Origin: Gammaproteobacteria bacterium
GTDB lineage: Bacteria > Pseudomonadota > Gammaproteobacteria > Pseudomonadales > Cellvibrionaceae
Reading direction: 5' to 3'
Length of the DNA: 38,757 bases
NCBI GenBank assembly: GCA_022600975.1
Contig: JAHZJJ010000154.1
Coordinates: 1-38,757 of the forward strand
This document shows positions 10,636 to 19,530 of this stretch, piece by piece. Every line of letters starts with the position of its first letter. Position 1 is the stretch's first letter. A program made the position numbers and the translations under genes. Below the pieces are notes generated by a model that searched no databases, was not told the DNA's origin, and saw nothing but the letters and a program-made list of their open reading frames with translations.

Positions 10636-11564
10636 TGAGCATTTTGATAATAGCAGAGCACGATAATAGCGCGTTGAATGGCGCAACCCTAAATACTGTC
10701 GCTGCGGCTAAAGCCATTGGTGGGGATATTGACCTCTTGGTGGCCGGTAGCAACTGCGCGGCCGTAGCTGAAGCCGCAGCCAAAGTCGAAGGTGTGGCCA
10801 AAGTATTATTGGCAGATAATGCGATCTATGAACATCAGCTTGCCGAAAATGTTGGCCAGCTAGTGGCGAATCTGGGTAAAGATTACGGCTATGTACTGGC
10901 TCCGGCCACTACTTCGGGTAAAAATATTCTGCCCCGCGTTGCAGCGTTATTAGATGTGCAAGCCATTTCCGATATTATCACCGTAGAGGCTCCAGATACG
11001 TTTAAGCGGCCAATATTTGCTGGTAATGTTATCGCTACGGTGCAGAGTTTGGATGCGGTTAAGGTGTTGTCAGTGCGCGCTACGGCGTTTGACCCGGCTG
11101 TGGGGGAAGGCGGCAGTGCTGTAATTGAAGCGGTTGATATCGTCGAGGATGCACAATTATCTTCTTTTGTGGGTGAAGAGCTGGCAGTGTCCGATCGTCC
11201 GGAGCTGGCGGCTGCGCGCATTGTGATATCTGGTGGCCGCGGTATGCAGAGCGGCGAAAATTTTGAAATGCTAAATCGCCTTGCCGATAAACTCGGTGCC
11301 GCGGTCGGCGCCTCACGGGCGGCAGTGGATGCGGGCTTTGTGCCCAATGATATGCAGGTGGGGCAGACAGGTAAAATTGTGGCGCCAGACTTGTACATAG
11401 CCGTCGGTATTTCCGGAGCCATTCAACACCTGGCGGGGATGAAAGATTCCAAAGTAATCGTTGCCATCAATAAAGATGAAGATGCACCGATTTTTTCTGT
11501 GGCCGATTACGCTTTAGTAGCGGATTTATTTGATGCAGTGCCAGAGCTAGAAGCTAAGCTGTGA
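10635..11564 (+). CDS. etfA: Electron transfer flavoprotein subunit alpha
   Basis: FAD-binding C-terminal VISGGRGMQSGENFEMLNRLADKLGAAVGASRAAVDAGFVPNDMQVGQTGKIVAPDLYIAVGISGAIQHLAGM. Start overlaps etfB stop (TGATG). Confidence 0.97.
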   Translation: MSILIIAEHDNSALNGATLNTVAAAKAIGGDIDLLVAGSNCAAVAEAAAKVEGVAKVLLADNAIYEHQLAENVGQLVANLGKDYGYVLAPATTSGKNILPRVAALLDVQAISDIITVEAPDTFKRPIFAGNVIATVQSLDAVKVLSVRATAFDPAVGEGGSAVIEAVDIVEDAQLSSFVGEELAVSDRPELAAARIVISGGRGMQSGENFEMLNRLADKLGAAVGASRAAVDAGFVPNDMQVGQTGKIVAPDLYIAVGISGAIQHLAGMKDSKVIVAINKDEDAPIFSVADYALVADLFDAVPELEAKL

Positions 11565-11590
11565 CTTTTCCAGTAAATAATGGTCCCATA

Positions 11591-11619
11591 GAGAGGCGGC
11601 AATGAGCCGCCTCTCTTAT
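11591..11619 (+). terminator. Intrinsic-terminator-like hairpin after etfA
   Basis: Perfect inverted repeat GAGAGGCGGC-AATGA-GCCGCCTCTC followed by a short TTATT tract. Confidence 0.75.
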
Positions 11620-11656
11620 TGTGTATGAGTATTTTATAAAGCTCGCGGGCCGATGT

Positions 11657-11698
11657 GGTTTATGGCATTTAAGCATATTGCCTTTAAGGCCATAAACC
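11657..11698. repeat. Inverted repeat / potential hairpin upstream of gspC
   Basis: GGTTTATGGC (11657-11666) and GCCATAAACC (11689-11698), perfect 10-bp arms with a 22-nt loop that can pair partly. Confidence 0.7.
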
Positions 11699-11780
11699 AA
11701 CAGAATGGGTGTCAATATTTCAAAGCGAAGCAGTGCCCGGGTGACACCGGAGCATAGTTGTGATAGGGAACACACTTCTT

Positions 11781-12464
11781 ATGTCTATAGTAAAGCGCGC
11801 CGTAGCTTCAGTTGTTGCGAGGATTAAAGCTGGCAGTGAACAAACAGCCTCTATTTCCCGCGGCACACTCGCCGCTGGAGGCGTGATTTGTGGTTGGCTG
11901 CTGCTTAATGTGGCGGTCTATGGAGACTTGATCATGCCCGATGCCGGGGATGATGGATTGCTGGCCCGGCGTAGTGCTAACTTAGCACCAACCTCGCCGG
12001 GAGTTACCTCTTTTCCCGATACGCCTTTTTTTGGTGTTGCACCGGAGAAAACCCTGCAGCAGCAGGCGGAGATTGATCTAACAAATATTCCCATTACTCA
12101 ACTTAATCTGGTACTCTCCGGAGTGTTTGACAGCACTGTGGACGAACGCGCCAGTGTATTGGTGGCGGAAAGGGGACAGCCGGCGCAGCGTTATTATCTT
12201 GGCGAAAAGCTGCCGAGCGGTGCCGAGGTGTACACCGTAGCGACGGATCACTTAGTGTTGCGGCGCAATGGTAAAATGGAAAAATTAACTTATCCGCAAG
12301 CCGATGGACGCCCCAAGCTAGCTAATAACTATGGTGGCTCGCGGAGGGGATTAGAGTCCGTGTATAACTCGAATGTCAGCGAGGATCAGCGACAGTCTAT
12401 TCGTGAGCGTTTGGAAAAGCTGCGTGAAATGGCCAAGTCACGCCAGGCGGAATTAAGAAAGTAG
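11781..12464 (+). CDS. gspC: Type II secretion system protein GspC (no PDZ, coiled-coil-like C terminus)
   Basis: First gene of a gsp operon; N-terminal TM and HR-like domain (INLVLSGVFDSTVDERASVLVAERGQPAQRYYLGEKLPSGAEVYTVATDHLVLRRNGKMEKL in context). C-terminus SEDQRQSIRERLEKLREMAKSRQAELRK is helical and charged. ORF open from 11760. Confidence 0.85.
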   Translation: MSIVKRAVASVVARIKAGSEQTASISRGTLAAGGVICGWLLLNVAVYGDLIMPDAGDDGLLARRSANLAPTSPGVTSFPDTPFFGVAPEKTLQQQAEIDLTNIPITQLNLVLSGVFDSTVDERASVLVAERGQPAQRYYLGEKLPSGAEVYTVATDHLVLRRNGKMEKLTYPQADGRPKLANNYGGSRRGLESVYNSNVSEDQRQSIRERLEKLREMAKSRQAELRK

Positions 12465-12522
12465 CCCTAAGGGCAATTTAAATAAACCAAATAGCATTAA
12501 CAGCTTTAGGGCCAGATTTATA

Positions 12523-14502
12523 ATGATGAGCGTTTTTCAACGGGGGCTGTGTGCACTCGGCTTAAGTTTTGTTATGTCGTTTGCGTTGGCGCAGGGACCT
12601 GAGCGTGTCACCTTATCATTGGATAATGCCGATATCCGTGAGTTGATCAATTGGGCGGCTGGTTTTACCGACAAAAATATTATTGTGCATCCCAATGTAC
12701 AGGGGAAAGTAACGGTAGTTGCCGGGGACCCGATGGACCGCGAGGAGGCTTTCAATGTGTTTATGTCAGTGCTCCAGGTCAATGGTTTTAACCTAATAGA
12801 GCAGGGAGATACTCTGAAAGTAGTGCCGGCGCAGTTGGCCAAGCAGCAGGCTATCCCGGTAACCGATGGCGACAGCCAGGCGCCTGCCGAATCGCTGGTG
12901 GTGCGCACTGTGCGGGTACAGAACATCGCCGCCACTCAGTTGATTGCGATGCTGCGGCCACTGATTCCTCAGTCGGGGCACTTGGCAGCCTACGCCGATA
13001 CCAATACCCTAATCATCGCTGATCGTATCGCCAACGTCGAACAGATTGTGCGCCTGATCAAGCAGCTGGACCGCGCCGGAGCAATTGATATTGAATTAGT
13101 GCCTCTGGAGTTTGCCTCTGCCAAAGAAATTAAAACGGTGCTTAGTGAGCTGCTGCAAACCAGTGGCAAGCGGCAAAGCAATGCTCAGCCGCTGCGCATT
13201 GCTGTCGATGAACGCTCTAACAGCGTATTGCTGACCGGTGATCCGGTGACCCGTCAACAGTTAATCAATGTTATCCAACGCCTCGATCAGCCTCTGGCTG
13301 GTGAGGGAAACACCGCCGTGGTGAACGTACAGTACGCCAATGCCGAGGATCTAGTGCCAATTCTCGAAGGGATGAGCGGCAGTATTCAAAAGTCGGAGAA
13401 AGATCAACAGGTGGCTGATGCCGAAGTCAGTATTCAGGCCCATGAATCGCTTAACGCCCTAGTGCTCACAGCGCCCCCTTCAATGTTGGAAACGATGCGT
13501 GGTGTTATCGCCAAACTCGATGTGCGCCGTGCTCAGGTGTTGATTGAGGCGATTATTGTTGAGGTGGTAGAGGGTACCGACAATAAGTTGGGAATCAATT
13601 GGGCGGGAGCCGCAAACAACAATGTTTCTGTGGGCTTCAATGATGGAACGGTAGACTCTGGAGGAATTGGGAATATCACTGACGGTGATAACGATCTAGA
13701 GGTCCCGGATGTTTCTGATATCCCTAGCCTCCTTCTGGGCCCAGCTCTATTGAAAGATGGATTAAATCTTGGTTTTTTTAAAAACGGCAATCTTCAAGGT
13801 GTACTTAATGCAGTGGCCTCAACCAGTGGTAACAACGTTTTGTCTACGCCCACAATTATAACGTTAGACAACGAGGAAGCTGAGATATCAGTAGGTAGGG
13901 AAGTATCATTTCAAACCAGTTCGCAACTGCGTGAGGGCACTACCACTCCTTTTAACTCTTTTGAGCGGGAAGATGTGGCGACGACGCTTAAGGTGACACC
14001 GCGAGTTAATAATGAGAATTCAGTGACCCTTGAAATCGAGCAGACGGTAGAGGACATAACAAACCCTGTTGGGGTGGGGGGGCAACCTGAAACGAGTAAA
14101 CGTGAACTTAGCACTAAAGTATTGGTTGACGATAGTGCAATTCTGGTGTTGGGCGGTCTAATCGAAGATAAGTTAGTAGAGTCGAACTCCAAAGTGCCGC
14201 TTTTGGGGGATATTCCCGGAATTGGGCGTCTATTCCGCTCTACAAATAAAGAGATTAGAAAGGTAAATCTGATGGTTTTCATTCGCCCTAAAATTCTTAA
14301 TTCTCCAGTGGCGGCTTATGAAGAAACACGGCGTCGATATCGGGATCTGCAACAAAAACAGATAGAATTACAGGGCGAAACTTCACTGATATGGGATTGG
14401 GATCGTGGCGAAGTGTTACCAGATTTGCTGCCCCCAGCCGCCAACCCTGTAGAAGGCATAGAACAAATAGAGCTGCCAACGGAATCTGAGCCAGTAAAAT
14501 AA
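12523..14502 (+). CDS. gspD: Type II secretion system secretin GspD
   Basis: Signal-peptide-like N-terminus, N0/N1-N3 repeats, secretin motif VLSTPTIITLDNEEAEISVGREVSF...GGLIEDKLVESNSKVPLLGDIPGIGRLFRS. Confidence 0.97.
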   Translation: MMSVFQRGLCALGLSFVMSFALAQGPERVTLSLDNADIRELINWAAGFTDKNIIVHPNVQGKVTVVAGDPMDREEAFNVFMSVLQVNGFNLIEQGDTLKVVPAQLAKQQAIPVTDGDSQAPAESLVVRTVRVQNIAATQLIAMLRPLIPQSGHLAAYADTNTLIIADRIANVEQIVRLIKQLDRAGAIDIELVPLEFASAKEIKTVLSELLQTSGKRQSNAQPLRIAVDERSNSVLLTGDPVTRQQLINVIQRLDQPLAGEGNTAVVNVQYANAEDLVPILEGMSGSIQKSEKDQQVADAEVSIQAHESLNALVLTAPPSMLETMRGVIAKLDVRRAQVLIEAIIVEVVEGTDNKLGINWAGAANNNVSVGFNDGTVDSGGIGNITDGDNDLEVPDVSDIPSLLLGPALLKDGLNLGFFKNGNLQGVLNAVASTSGNNVLSTPTIITLDNEEAEISVGREVSFQTSSQLREGTTTPFNSFEREDVATTLKVTPRVNNENSVTLEIEQTVEDITNPVGVGGQPETSKRELSTKVLVDDSAILVLGGLIEDKLVESNSKVPLLGDIPGIGRLFRSTNKEIRKVNLMVFIRPKILNSPVAAYEETRRRYRDLQQKQIELQGETSLIWDWDRGEVLPDLLPPAANPVEGIEQIELPTESEPVK

Positions 14503-15974
14503 TGGATACGGATGCAGTAAAGCGATTGCCTTATGCCTTTGCCAAGCGCCATCAGGTGCTGTTGGCGGTGGCAGATGGCACCCCGGTATGCCAGTATGTG
14601 GCGCCGCTCAATCCGCTGGTGCTGGCAGAGGTACAGCGCCTGAGCGACAGTTTTGTCGAGCTCGAGGCGGTGCAAGCCGAGGCTTTTCAAACCGCGCTGC
14701 AACGCCAGTATGAGAATCGCGCCGGTGGTAACCTGTCGGCGGTGGAAGGCCTCGGTGAAGAGCTGGATCTGGCGGCTATTGCCGATGGCTTGCCGGCCGC
14801 GGAAGACCTGCTGGAGCAGGAAGACGACGCGCCCATCGTCAAATTGATCAATGCCATTTTTGCCGAATCCCTCAAGCAGACCGCCTCGGATATACATATT
14901 GAGACCTTTGAAAAACGCCTGGTAGTGCGCTTTCGGGTCGATGGGGTGCTGCGAGAAGTACTGCAGCCACGGCGCGCGTTAGCACCGTTATTGGTTTCCC
15001 GTATTAAGGTGATGGCCAAACTGGATATCGCCGAAAAGCGCGTGCCCCAAGATGGCCGCATTTCACTATTGATGGCCGGCCGCGAGGTGGATGTGCGCGT
15101 ATCCACCATGCCCTCATCGGCTGGCGAACGCGTGGTGATGCGGTTGCTGGATAAACAGGCCAGCAAAATGGACATGGGCAAATTGGGCATGGCTGCCAGC
15201 GACCTCAAAGTGATGGAAGATCTGTTGGGCCGCCCTCACGGCATCTTGCTGGTAACCGGCCCCACCGGTTCGGGCAAGACCACTACTTTGTATGCGGGTC
15301 TTGCCAGCATTAATAATCGCGAGAAAAATATTCTCACGGTAGAGGACCCGGTGGAATACAACCTTGAGGGCGTTGGCCAAACCCAGGTCAATACCAAAGC
15401 GGGGATGACCTTTGCTCGTGGCTTGCGAGCGATATTGCGCCAGGACCCGGACGTGGTGATGGTGGGGGAAATTCGCGATCTGGAAACCATGCAAATCGCG
15501 ATACAGGCCAGTTTGACCGGCCATTTAGTGCTCTCCACACTGCACACGAATACAGCGCTAGGGGCCGTGACCCGGTTGGTGGATATGGGGATTGAACCTT
15601 TTCTGCTCGCCTCCAGTGTGATTGGGGTATTGGCTCAGCGTCTGGTGCGGGTGCTCTGCCCCAACTGCCGTACATCTCACAGCGCCGACGCTTTTGAATG
15701 CAAGGTGCTCGGTGCCGCGAGCGGAGCCACTATTTATCGACCGGCAGGTTGCGATCAATGCAATCATAGCGGTTACTTGGGGCGGGTGGGCATCTATGAG
15801 TTGGTTCCGGTGAATGAAACACTGCGGCAGATGATCCACGATCGGGCTTCTGAAAATGCCTTGGTGCAAGAGGCACGCAATTTGTCTACTAGTATTCGCG
15901 ATGACGGTATGGCCAAGGTGTTGGCTGGCGTCACTTCGCTAGAAGAAGTGCTACGGGTCACTCAGGAATCTTAA
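14502..15974 (+). CDS. gspE: Type II secretion system ATPase GspE
   Basis: Walker A GPTGSGKTTTLYA, Asp box / Walker B region (VEDPVEYNLEGVGQTQVN, QDPDVVMVGEIRDLETMQIA), tetracysteine pair CPNC...CDQC. Confidence 0.97.
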   Translation: MDTDAVKRLPYAFAKRHQVLLAVADGTPVCQYVAPLNPLVLAEVQRLSDSFVELEAVQAEAFQTALQRQYENRAGGNLSAVEGLGEELDLAAIADGLPAAEDLLEQEDDAPIVKLINAIFAESLKQTASDIHIETFEKRLVVRFRVDGVLREVLQPRRALAPLLVSRIKVMAKLDIAEKRVPQDGRISLLMAGREVDVRVSTMPSSAGERVVMRLLDKQASKMDMGKLGMAASDLKVMEDLLGRPHGILLVTGPTGSGKTTTLYAGLASINNREKNILTVEDPVEYNLEGVGQTQVNTKAGMTFARGLRAILRQDPDVVMVGEIRDLETMQIAIQASLTGHLVLSTLHTNTALGAVTRLVDMGIEPFLLASSVIGVLAQRLVRVLCPNCRTSHSADAFECKVLGAASGATIYRPAGCDQCNHSGYLGRVGIYELVPVNETLRQMIHDRASENALVQEARNLSTSIRDDGMAKVLAGVTSLEEVLRVTQES

Positions 15975-15975
15975 T

Positions 15976-17193
15976 ATGGGTGCGTTCGAGTATACAGCGC
16001 TGGGCAGCGGTGGCCGCCGTAACCGCGGCACTTTGGAAGCCGACAGCCCACGGGCGGCACGTCAGCAGTTGCGCGCCAAGGGTTTGATTCCACTCGAAGT
16101 TTCCGCTGCCTCTGAGGGTAACTCCAGGGCCAAAGCATCGCTGTTTGCCAGTGGCCCCAGTTTGGGAATTAAACAATTGGCGCTGCTGACTCGGCAGATA
16201 GCGACCTTGCTGCGAGCTGGAATACCCCTGGAGGAAACACTCGGAGCCATTGCCAATCAGTCGCGCAATCAAAAAGTGCGCCGCATCGTGTTGGCGGTGC
16301 GCGCACGGGTACTGGAAGGGCACAGTTTTGCCCAGGCTTTAAGCGATTTTCCGCGGGCATTCCCCAAATTGTACTGCGCCACGGTTGAGGCCGGGGAGCA
16401 TTCTGGCCATCTCGACGAGGTACTAGAGCGTCTCGGCGATTACACAGAAAATCAGCAGCAGTTTCGCCAGAAGGTGCAGCTTGCCTTGATTTATCCACTG
16501 GTACTGGTGGTAATTTGTGTGCTGGTAGTTACGGGATTGATGGTGTACGTGGTACCCGACGTGATCGACGTGTTTACCGGTACCGGTCAAGTACTGCCAA
16601 TGGCGACGCAAATCTTAGTCGCAATAAGTGGATTTATTGCATCCTGGGGCTGGCTGTTTCCACCGGTTTTGATAGCACTGGTGATCCTAAGTATGGTTTT
16701 GTTGCGCCGCCCGGCTATCCGTTTGCGTTTTGATCATCAATTGCTGGAGCTACCGGTTATCGGCTGGTTGGTGCGCGGTGGTCAGAGCGCGCGCTATATA
16801 GGCACCCTGGCGATTCTTACCGGCAGTAGTGTGCCGTTGGTGCAGGCCATGGGCATTGCCTGCGGAGTGATGAACAATGAATTTTTAAAAGTGCGCCTGG
16901 AGGCTGCACAAAAATTTGTACGCGAGGGCGGTAGTTTACGCCGAGCCCTGGAGGATGCAGAATATTTCCCGCCGATGATGATTTACATGATTGCCAGTGG
17001 TGAATCATCCGGTACTCTGGATCAGATGTTGGTGCGCGCGGCGGAATCCCAAGAGCAGGATTTACAGAATGCGGTAACGGCTTTTGTTAGCCTGTTTGAG
17101 CCCATTATGCTGTTGGTAATGGCCGCCATTGTGTTGTTTATTGTTATGGCTATTATGATGCCGATTATGAGTATGAATCAGTTGGTAGTGTGA
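15976..17193 (+). CDS. gspF: Type II secretion system inner membrane protein GspF
   Basis: MGAFEYTALGSGGRRNRGTLEADSPRAARQQLRAKGLIPLEV and duplicated GspF domains with TM segments. Confidence 0.97.
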   Translation: MGAFEYTALGSGGRRNRGTLEADSPRAARQQLRAKGLIPLEVSAASEGNSRAKASLFASGPSLGIKQLALLTRQIATLLRAGIPLEETLGAIANQSRNQKVRRIVLAVRARVLEGHSFAQALSDFPRAFPKLYCATVEAGEHSGHLDEVLERLGDYTENQQQFRQKVQLALIYPLVLVVICVLVVTGLMVYVVPDVIDVFTGTGQVLPMATQILVAISGFIASWGWLFPPVLIALVILSMVLLRRPAIRLRFDHQLLELPVIGWLVRGGQSARYIGTLAILTGSSVPLVQAMGIACGVMNNEFLKVRLEAAQKFVREGGSLRRALEDAEYFPPMMIYMIASGESSGTLDQMLVRAAESQEQDLQNAVTAFVSLFEPIMLLVMAAIVLFIVMAIMMPIMSMNQLVV

Positions 17194-17243
17194 CCTTTAG
17201 GCACGCTGTAGCAGCCAAATATAATTGACAGGAATTCTCAGGA

Positions 17244-17693
17244 ATGAAAGGTAACCCAATGAAAATTTTACGTAAAAGTGGTGGTTTCACCCTAATTGAA
17301 ATCATGGTGGTGATCGTAATTCTAGGTGTGCTTGGGGCCATGGTGGTTCCCAGTGTGCTCGGCCGTACCGGCGAGGCACGCAAAAAAGCGGCAATTGTAG
17401 ATTTGAATGCTATTGGCACTGCGTTGGATTTGTACCGCATGGATAATTTTGTCTACCCCAGCACGGATCAGGGGTTGGGCGCGCTGGTGACTAAACCCTC
17501 CGGTTCCCCCGAAGCCAAAAACTGGAGCGAGCCCTATTTGAAAAAAACGCCGACAGATCCCTGGGGTAATCCTTATGAATATATCAATAACGACGGCGCT
17601 GGCACGGATGCCTATGAACTGTTTAGCCTTGGCGCGGATGGCAAACCCGGTGGTGAGGGAGAAGCGGAAGATTTGATCGCTTCGGAAATATAA
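17244..17693 (+). CDS. gspG: Type II secretion system major pseudopilin GspG
   Basis: Prepilin cleavage motif GGFTLIEIMVVIVILGVLGAMVVPSVLGR; C-terminal DPWGNPYEYINNDGAGTDAYELFSLGADGKPGGEGEAEDL. ATG at 17259 is an alternative start. Confidence 0.97.
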   Translation: MKGNPMKILRKSGGFTLIEIMVVIVILGVLGAMVVPSVLGRTGEARKKAAIVDLNAIGTALDLYRMDNFVYPSTDQGLGALVTKPSGSPEAKNWSEPYLKKTPTDPWGNPYEYINNDGAGTDAYELFSLGADGKPGGEGEAEDLIASEI

Positions 17694-17708
17694 GTTTAAT
17701 TTGAGCCA

Positions 17709-18332
17709 TTGACCGTGCATTCCCAGATTCGTCACCGCGGCTTTACGCTGATCGAGTTGCTGGTGGTGATGGTGATTATCGCCACGCTCGCCGGTATGAC
17801 CACGCTTTCCATAGGCAGCGCCAGCAGCCGCAAGTGGAATGGTGAGGTGCAACGGTTGGCGCATTTGCTGCAGTTGGTTGCGGATCGGGCGCTGATAGAT
17901 AAAACGCACTACGGCGTGCTGTTGGAAGAAGAAGCCTATAGGGTGGTGCGCTATGACCCGTTGGCATCACAATGGAGTGAAATAGATTTTTCATCTGATA
18001 CTGCGGGGGCTGTCAATCATCGTTTTGCCGCGCATGCGCTACCGCCGAATATGCATTTGGAGGTGCTGGAACAAACAGAGCTTCCGGGTGCCGATGAAAC
18101 TGAGGCTGGCGCAGATGACTTGGAGAATATCGATGAAGAGGGCAATGATGGCGAAGATGGCCCTCAAAGGGCGCCTACCCCCCAGTTTGCTGCACTTTCC
18201 AGCGGTGAAGTGCTGCCGGTAGAGGTAGCTATGCACTTGATGAAAGGCCGTGATATTAGCCGCAGCGCGATTATATCTTACAGCAGCCTTTATGGCATGC
18301 AGCTGGAATGGCTTGTCGATGATGATAGATGA
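17709..18332 (+). CDS. gspH: Type II secretion system minor pseudopilin GspH
   Basis: RGFTLIELLVVMVIIATLAGMTTLSIG prepilin motif; position between gspG and gspI; acidic insert near the middle/C-terminal half. Confidence 0.9.
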   Translation: MTVHSQIRHRGFTLIELLVVMVIIATLAGMTTLSIGSASSRKWNGEVQRLAHLLQLVADRALIDKTHYGVLLEEEAYRVVRYDPLASQWSEIDFSSDTAGAVNHRFAAHALPPNMHLEVLEQTELPGADETEAGADDLENIDEEGNDGEDGPQRAPTPQFAALSSGEVLPVEVAMHLMKGRDISRSAIISYSSLYGMQLEWLVDDDR

Positions 18333-18765
18333 CACTTCGCACAATGGCGGCTGTGAAGCTGGATTTATGGGTTGTGCCAGTGGTTGGCATGCACAGCTGC
18401 GTTTTCAGCGCGGATTTACCCTCGTGGAAGTGCTGGTTGCGCTAGTGATTTTTGGTGTTATTGCTGCCTCAGTGCTTAAAAGCTTGCAAAGTAGTGTGCA
18501 TCAACAAGCCATATTGGAAGAGCGCTTGACGGCCAATTGGATTGCCCAGCAGGCGCTTGAAGAGCTGCGCCTACAGCCAACCTGGCCCCGGGTGCCAGTG
18601 GGTAATGAATCGAGTCAAGTTTCATTTAATGATGAAGATTGGGAGGTTAGCACCACGGTAACCGAAGAAGCTAATCCGCGTCTGCATAAAATCACCGTTG
18701 TTGTCGGCCTGCCCGATCGGCCGACGATATTGACTCTTAATTCTTGGGTGGCACAACCGCGGTGA
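18319..18765 (+). CDS. gspI: Type II secretion system minor pseudopilin GspI
   Basis: RGFTLVEVLVALVIFGVIAASVLKSLQSSVHQQAILEERLTANWIAQQALEELRL. ORF open from 18250; start placed at ATG 18319/18322, overlapping the gspH stop. Confidence 0.93.
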   Translation: MMIDDTSHNGGCEAGFMGCASGWHAQLRFQRGFTLVEVLVALVIFGVIAASVLKSLQSSVHQQAILEERLTANWIAQQALEELRLQPTWPRVPVGNESSQVSFNDEDWEVSTTVTEEANPRLHKITVVVGLPDRPTILTLNSWVAQPR

Positions 18766-19511
18766 AGCATTTTAATCCTAATACTGCACGCGGGTTCACC
18801 CTCATTGAGATGCTGGTGGTGCTGGTGATCGTTGCTATTGTCGGTATGGGCTCCTATGCGCTACTGGATATTTTTACCAGTAGCGACCAGTTGCTCAACC
18901 GTCGCGGTGAAGAGATGCGGCGCTTGTCGATGGCACTGTATCGGCTGGAGGACGACTTCCGCCAGTTGACGGTGCGGCCAATCAAAAATCCTCATATCGG
19001 CTATAAAGAGGCGTTTTCCGGTCGGGATTCAGAATTTGAATTTACCCGTCTGGGCGCCGCCAATCTGCTAAAAGAGCCCCGTGGAACTTTGCAAAGATTG
19101 CACTACGGCACTGGTTTTGTGGATCAGACGGAGGATGCCAGACGCGCAGTGGATAGCCGCTTTGTCGATGAAGACTCGAGATTGCTGTTGCGTCGCCGCT
19201 GGCAAGTATTGGACCCAGGGCCAGAATCCGAAGCAGTGGTAGAACCGTTGCTGGCAGATGTTGAAGTTTTCACTGTGCGCTATCTCGATCGTGATACGAA
19301 CGCCTGGCTCGCCCAGTGGCCCCCCATAAGCAACGGTTCAAGTCCTACAGTCGCAGACAGACGCTTGCCTAAGGCTGTTGAAATTACCCTGATATCCCGT
19401 ACTGGTGGAGAAATTCGGCGCACATTTTCATTGCCGGATACCCGTGAAGCGCGTCAGGATGAGGGAAACGGAGAAGATGGGAATAACGATGGAGAAACTT
19501 CCGATGAGTAA
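18762..19511 (+). CDS. gspJ: Type II secretion system minor pseudopilin GspJ
   Basis: RGFTLIEMLVVLVIVAIVGMGSYALLDIFTSSDQLLNRRGEEMRRLSMALYRLEDDFRQLTVRP. GTG start overlapping the gspI stop (GTGA); ORF open from 18744. Confidence 0.93.
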   Translation: MKHFNPNTARGFTLIEMLVVLVIVAIVGMGSYALLDIFTSSDQLLNRRGEEMRRLSMALYRLEDDFRQLTVRPIKNPHIGYKEAFSGRDSEFEFTRLGAANLLKEPRGTLQRLHYGTGFVDQTEDARRAVDSRFVDEDSRLLLRRRWQVLDPGPESEAVVEPLLADVEVFTVRYLDRDTNAWLAQWPPISNGSSPTVADRRLPKAVEITLISRTGGEIRRTFSLPDTREARQDEGNGEDGNNDGETSDE

Positions 19512-19530
19512 ATTGCTGCGGGGTAATTAG

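Noticed and set aside
10889-11422. 177-aa minus-strand ORF inside etfA
   Set aside because: Fully antisense to a confidently identified gene; low-complexity Ala/Ser/Pro/Thr-rich translation typical of shadow ORFs in GC-rich genes.
14316-14897. 193-aa minus-strand ORF across gspD/gspE
   Set aside because: Antisense to clear secretin and ATPase genes; no recognisable domain.
14687-15208. 173-aa minus-strand ORF inside gspE
   Set aside because: Shadow ORF; Ser/Arg-rich composition, no motif.
17322-17909. 195-aa minus-strand ORF across gspG/gspH
   Set aside because: Antisense to confidently called pseudopilin genes; His/Gln-rich translation with no domain.
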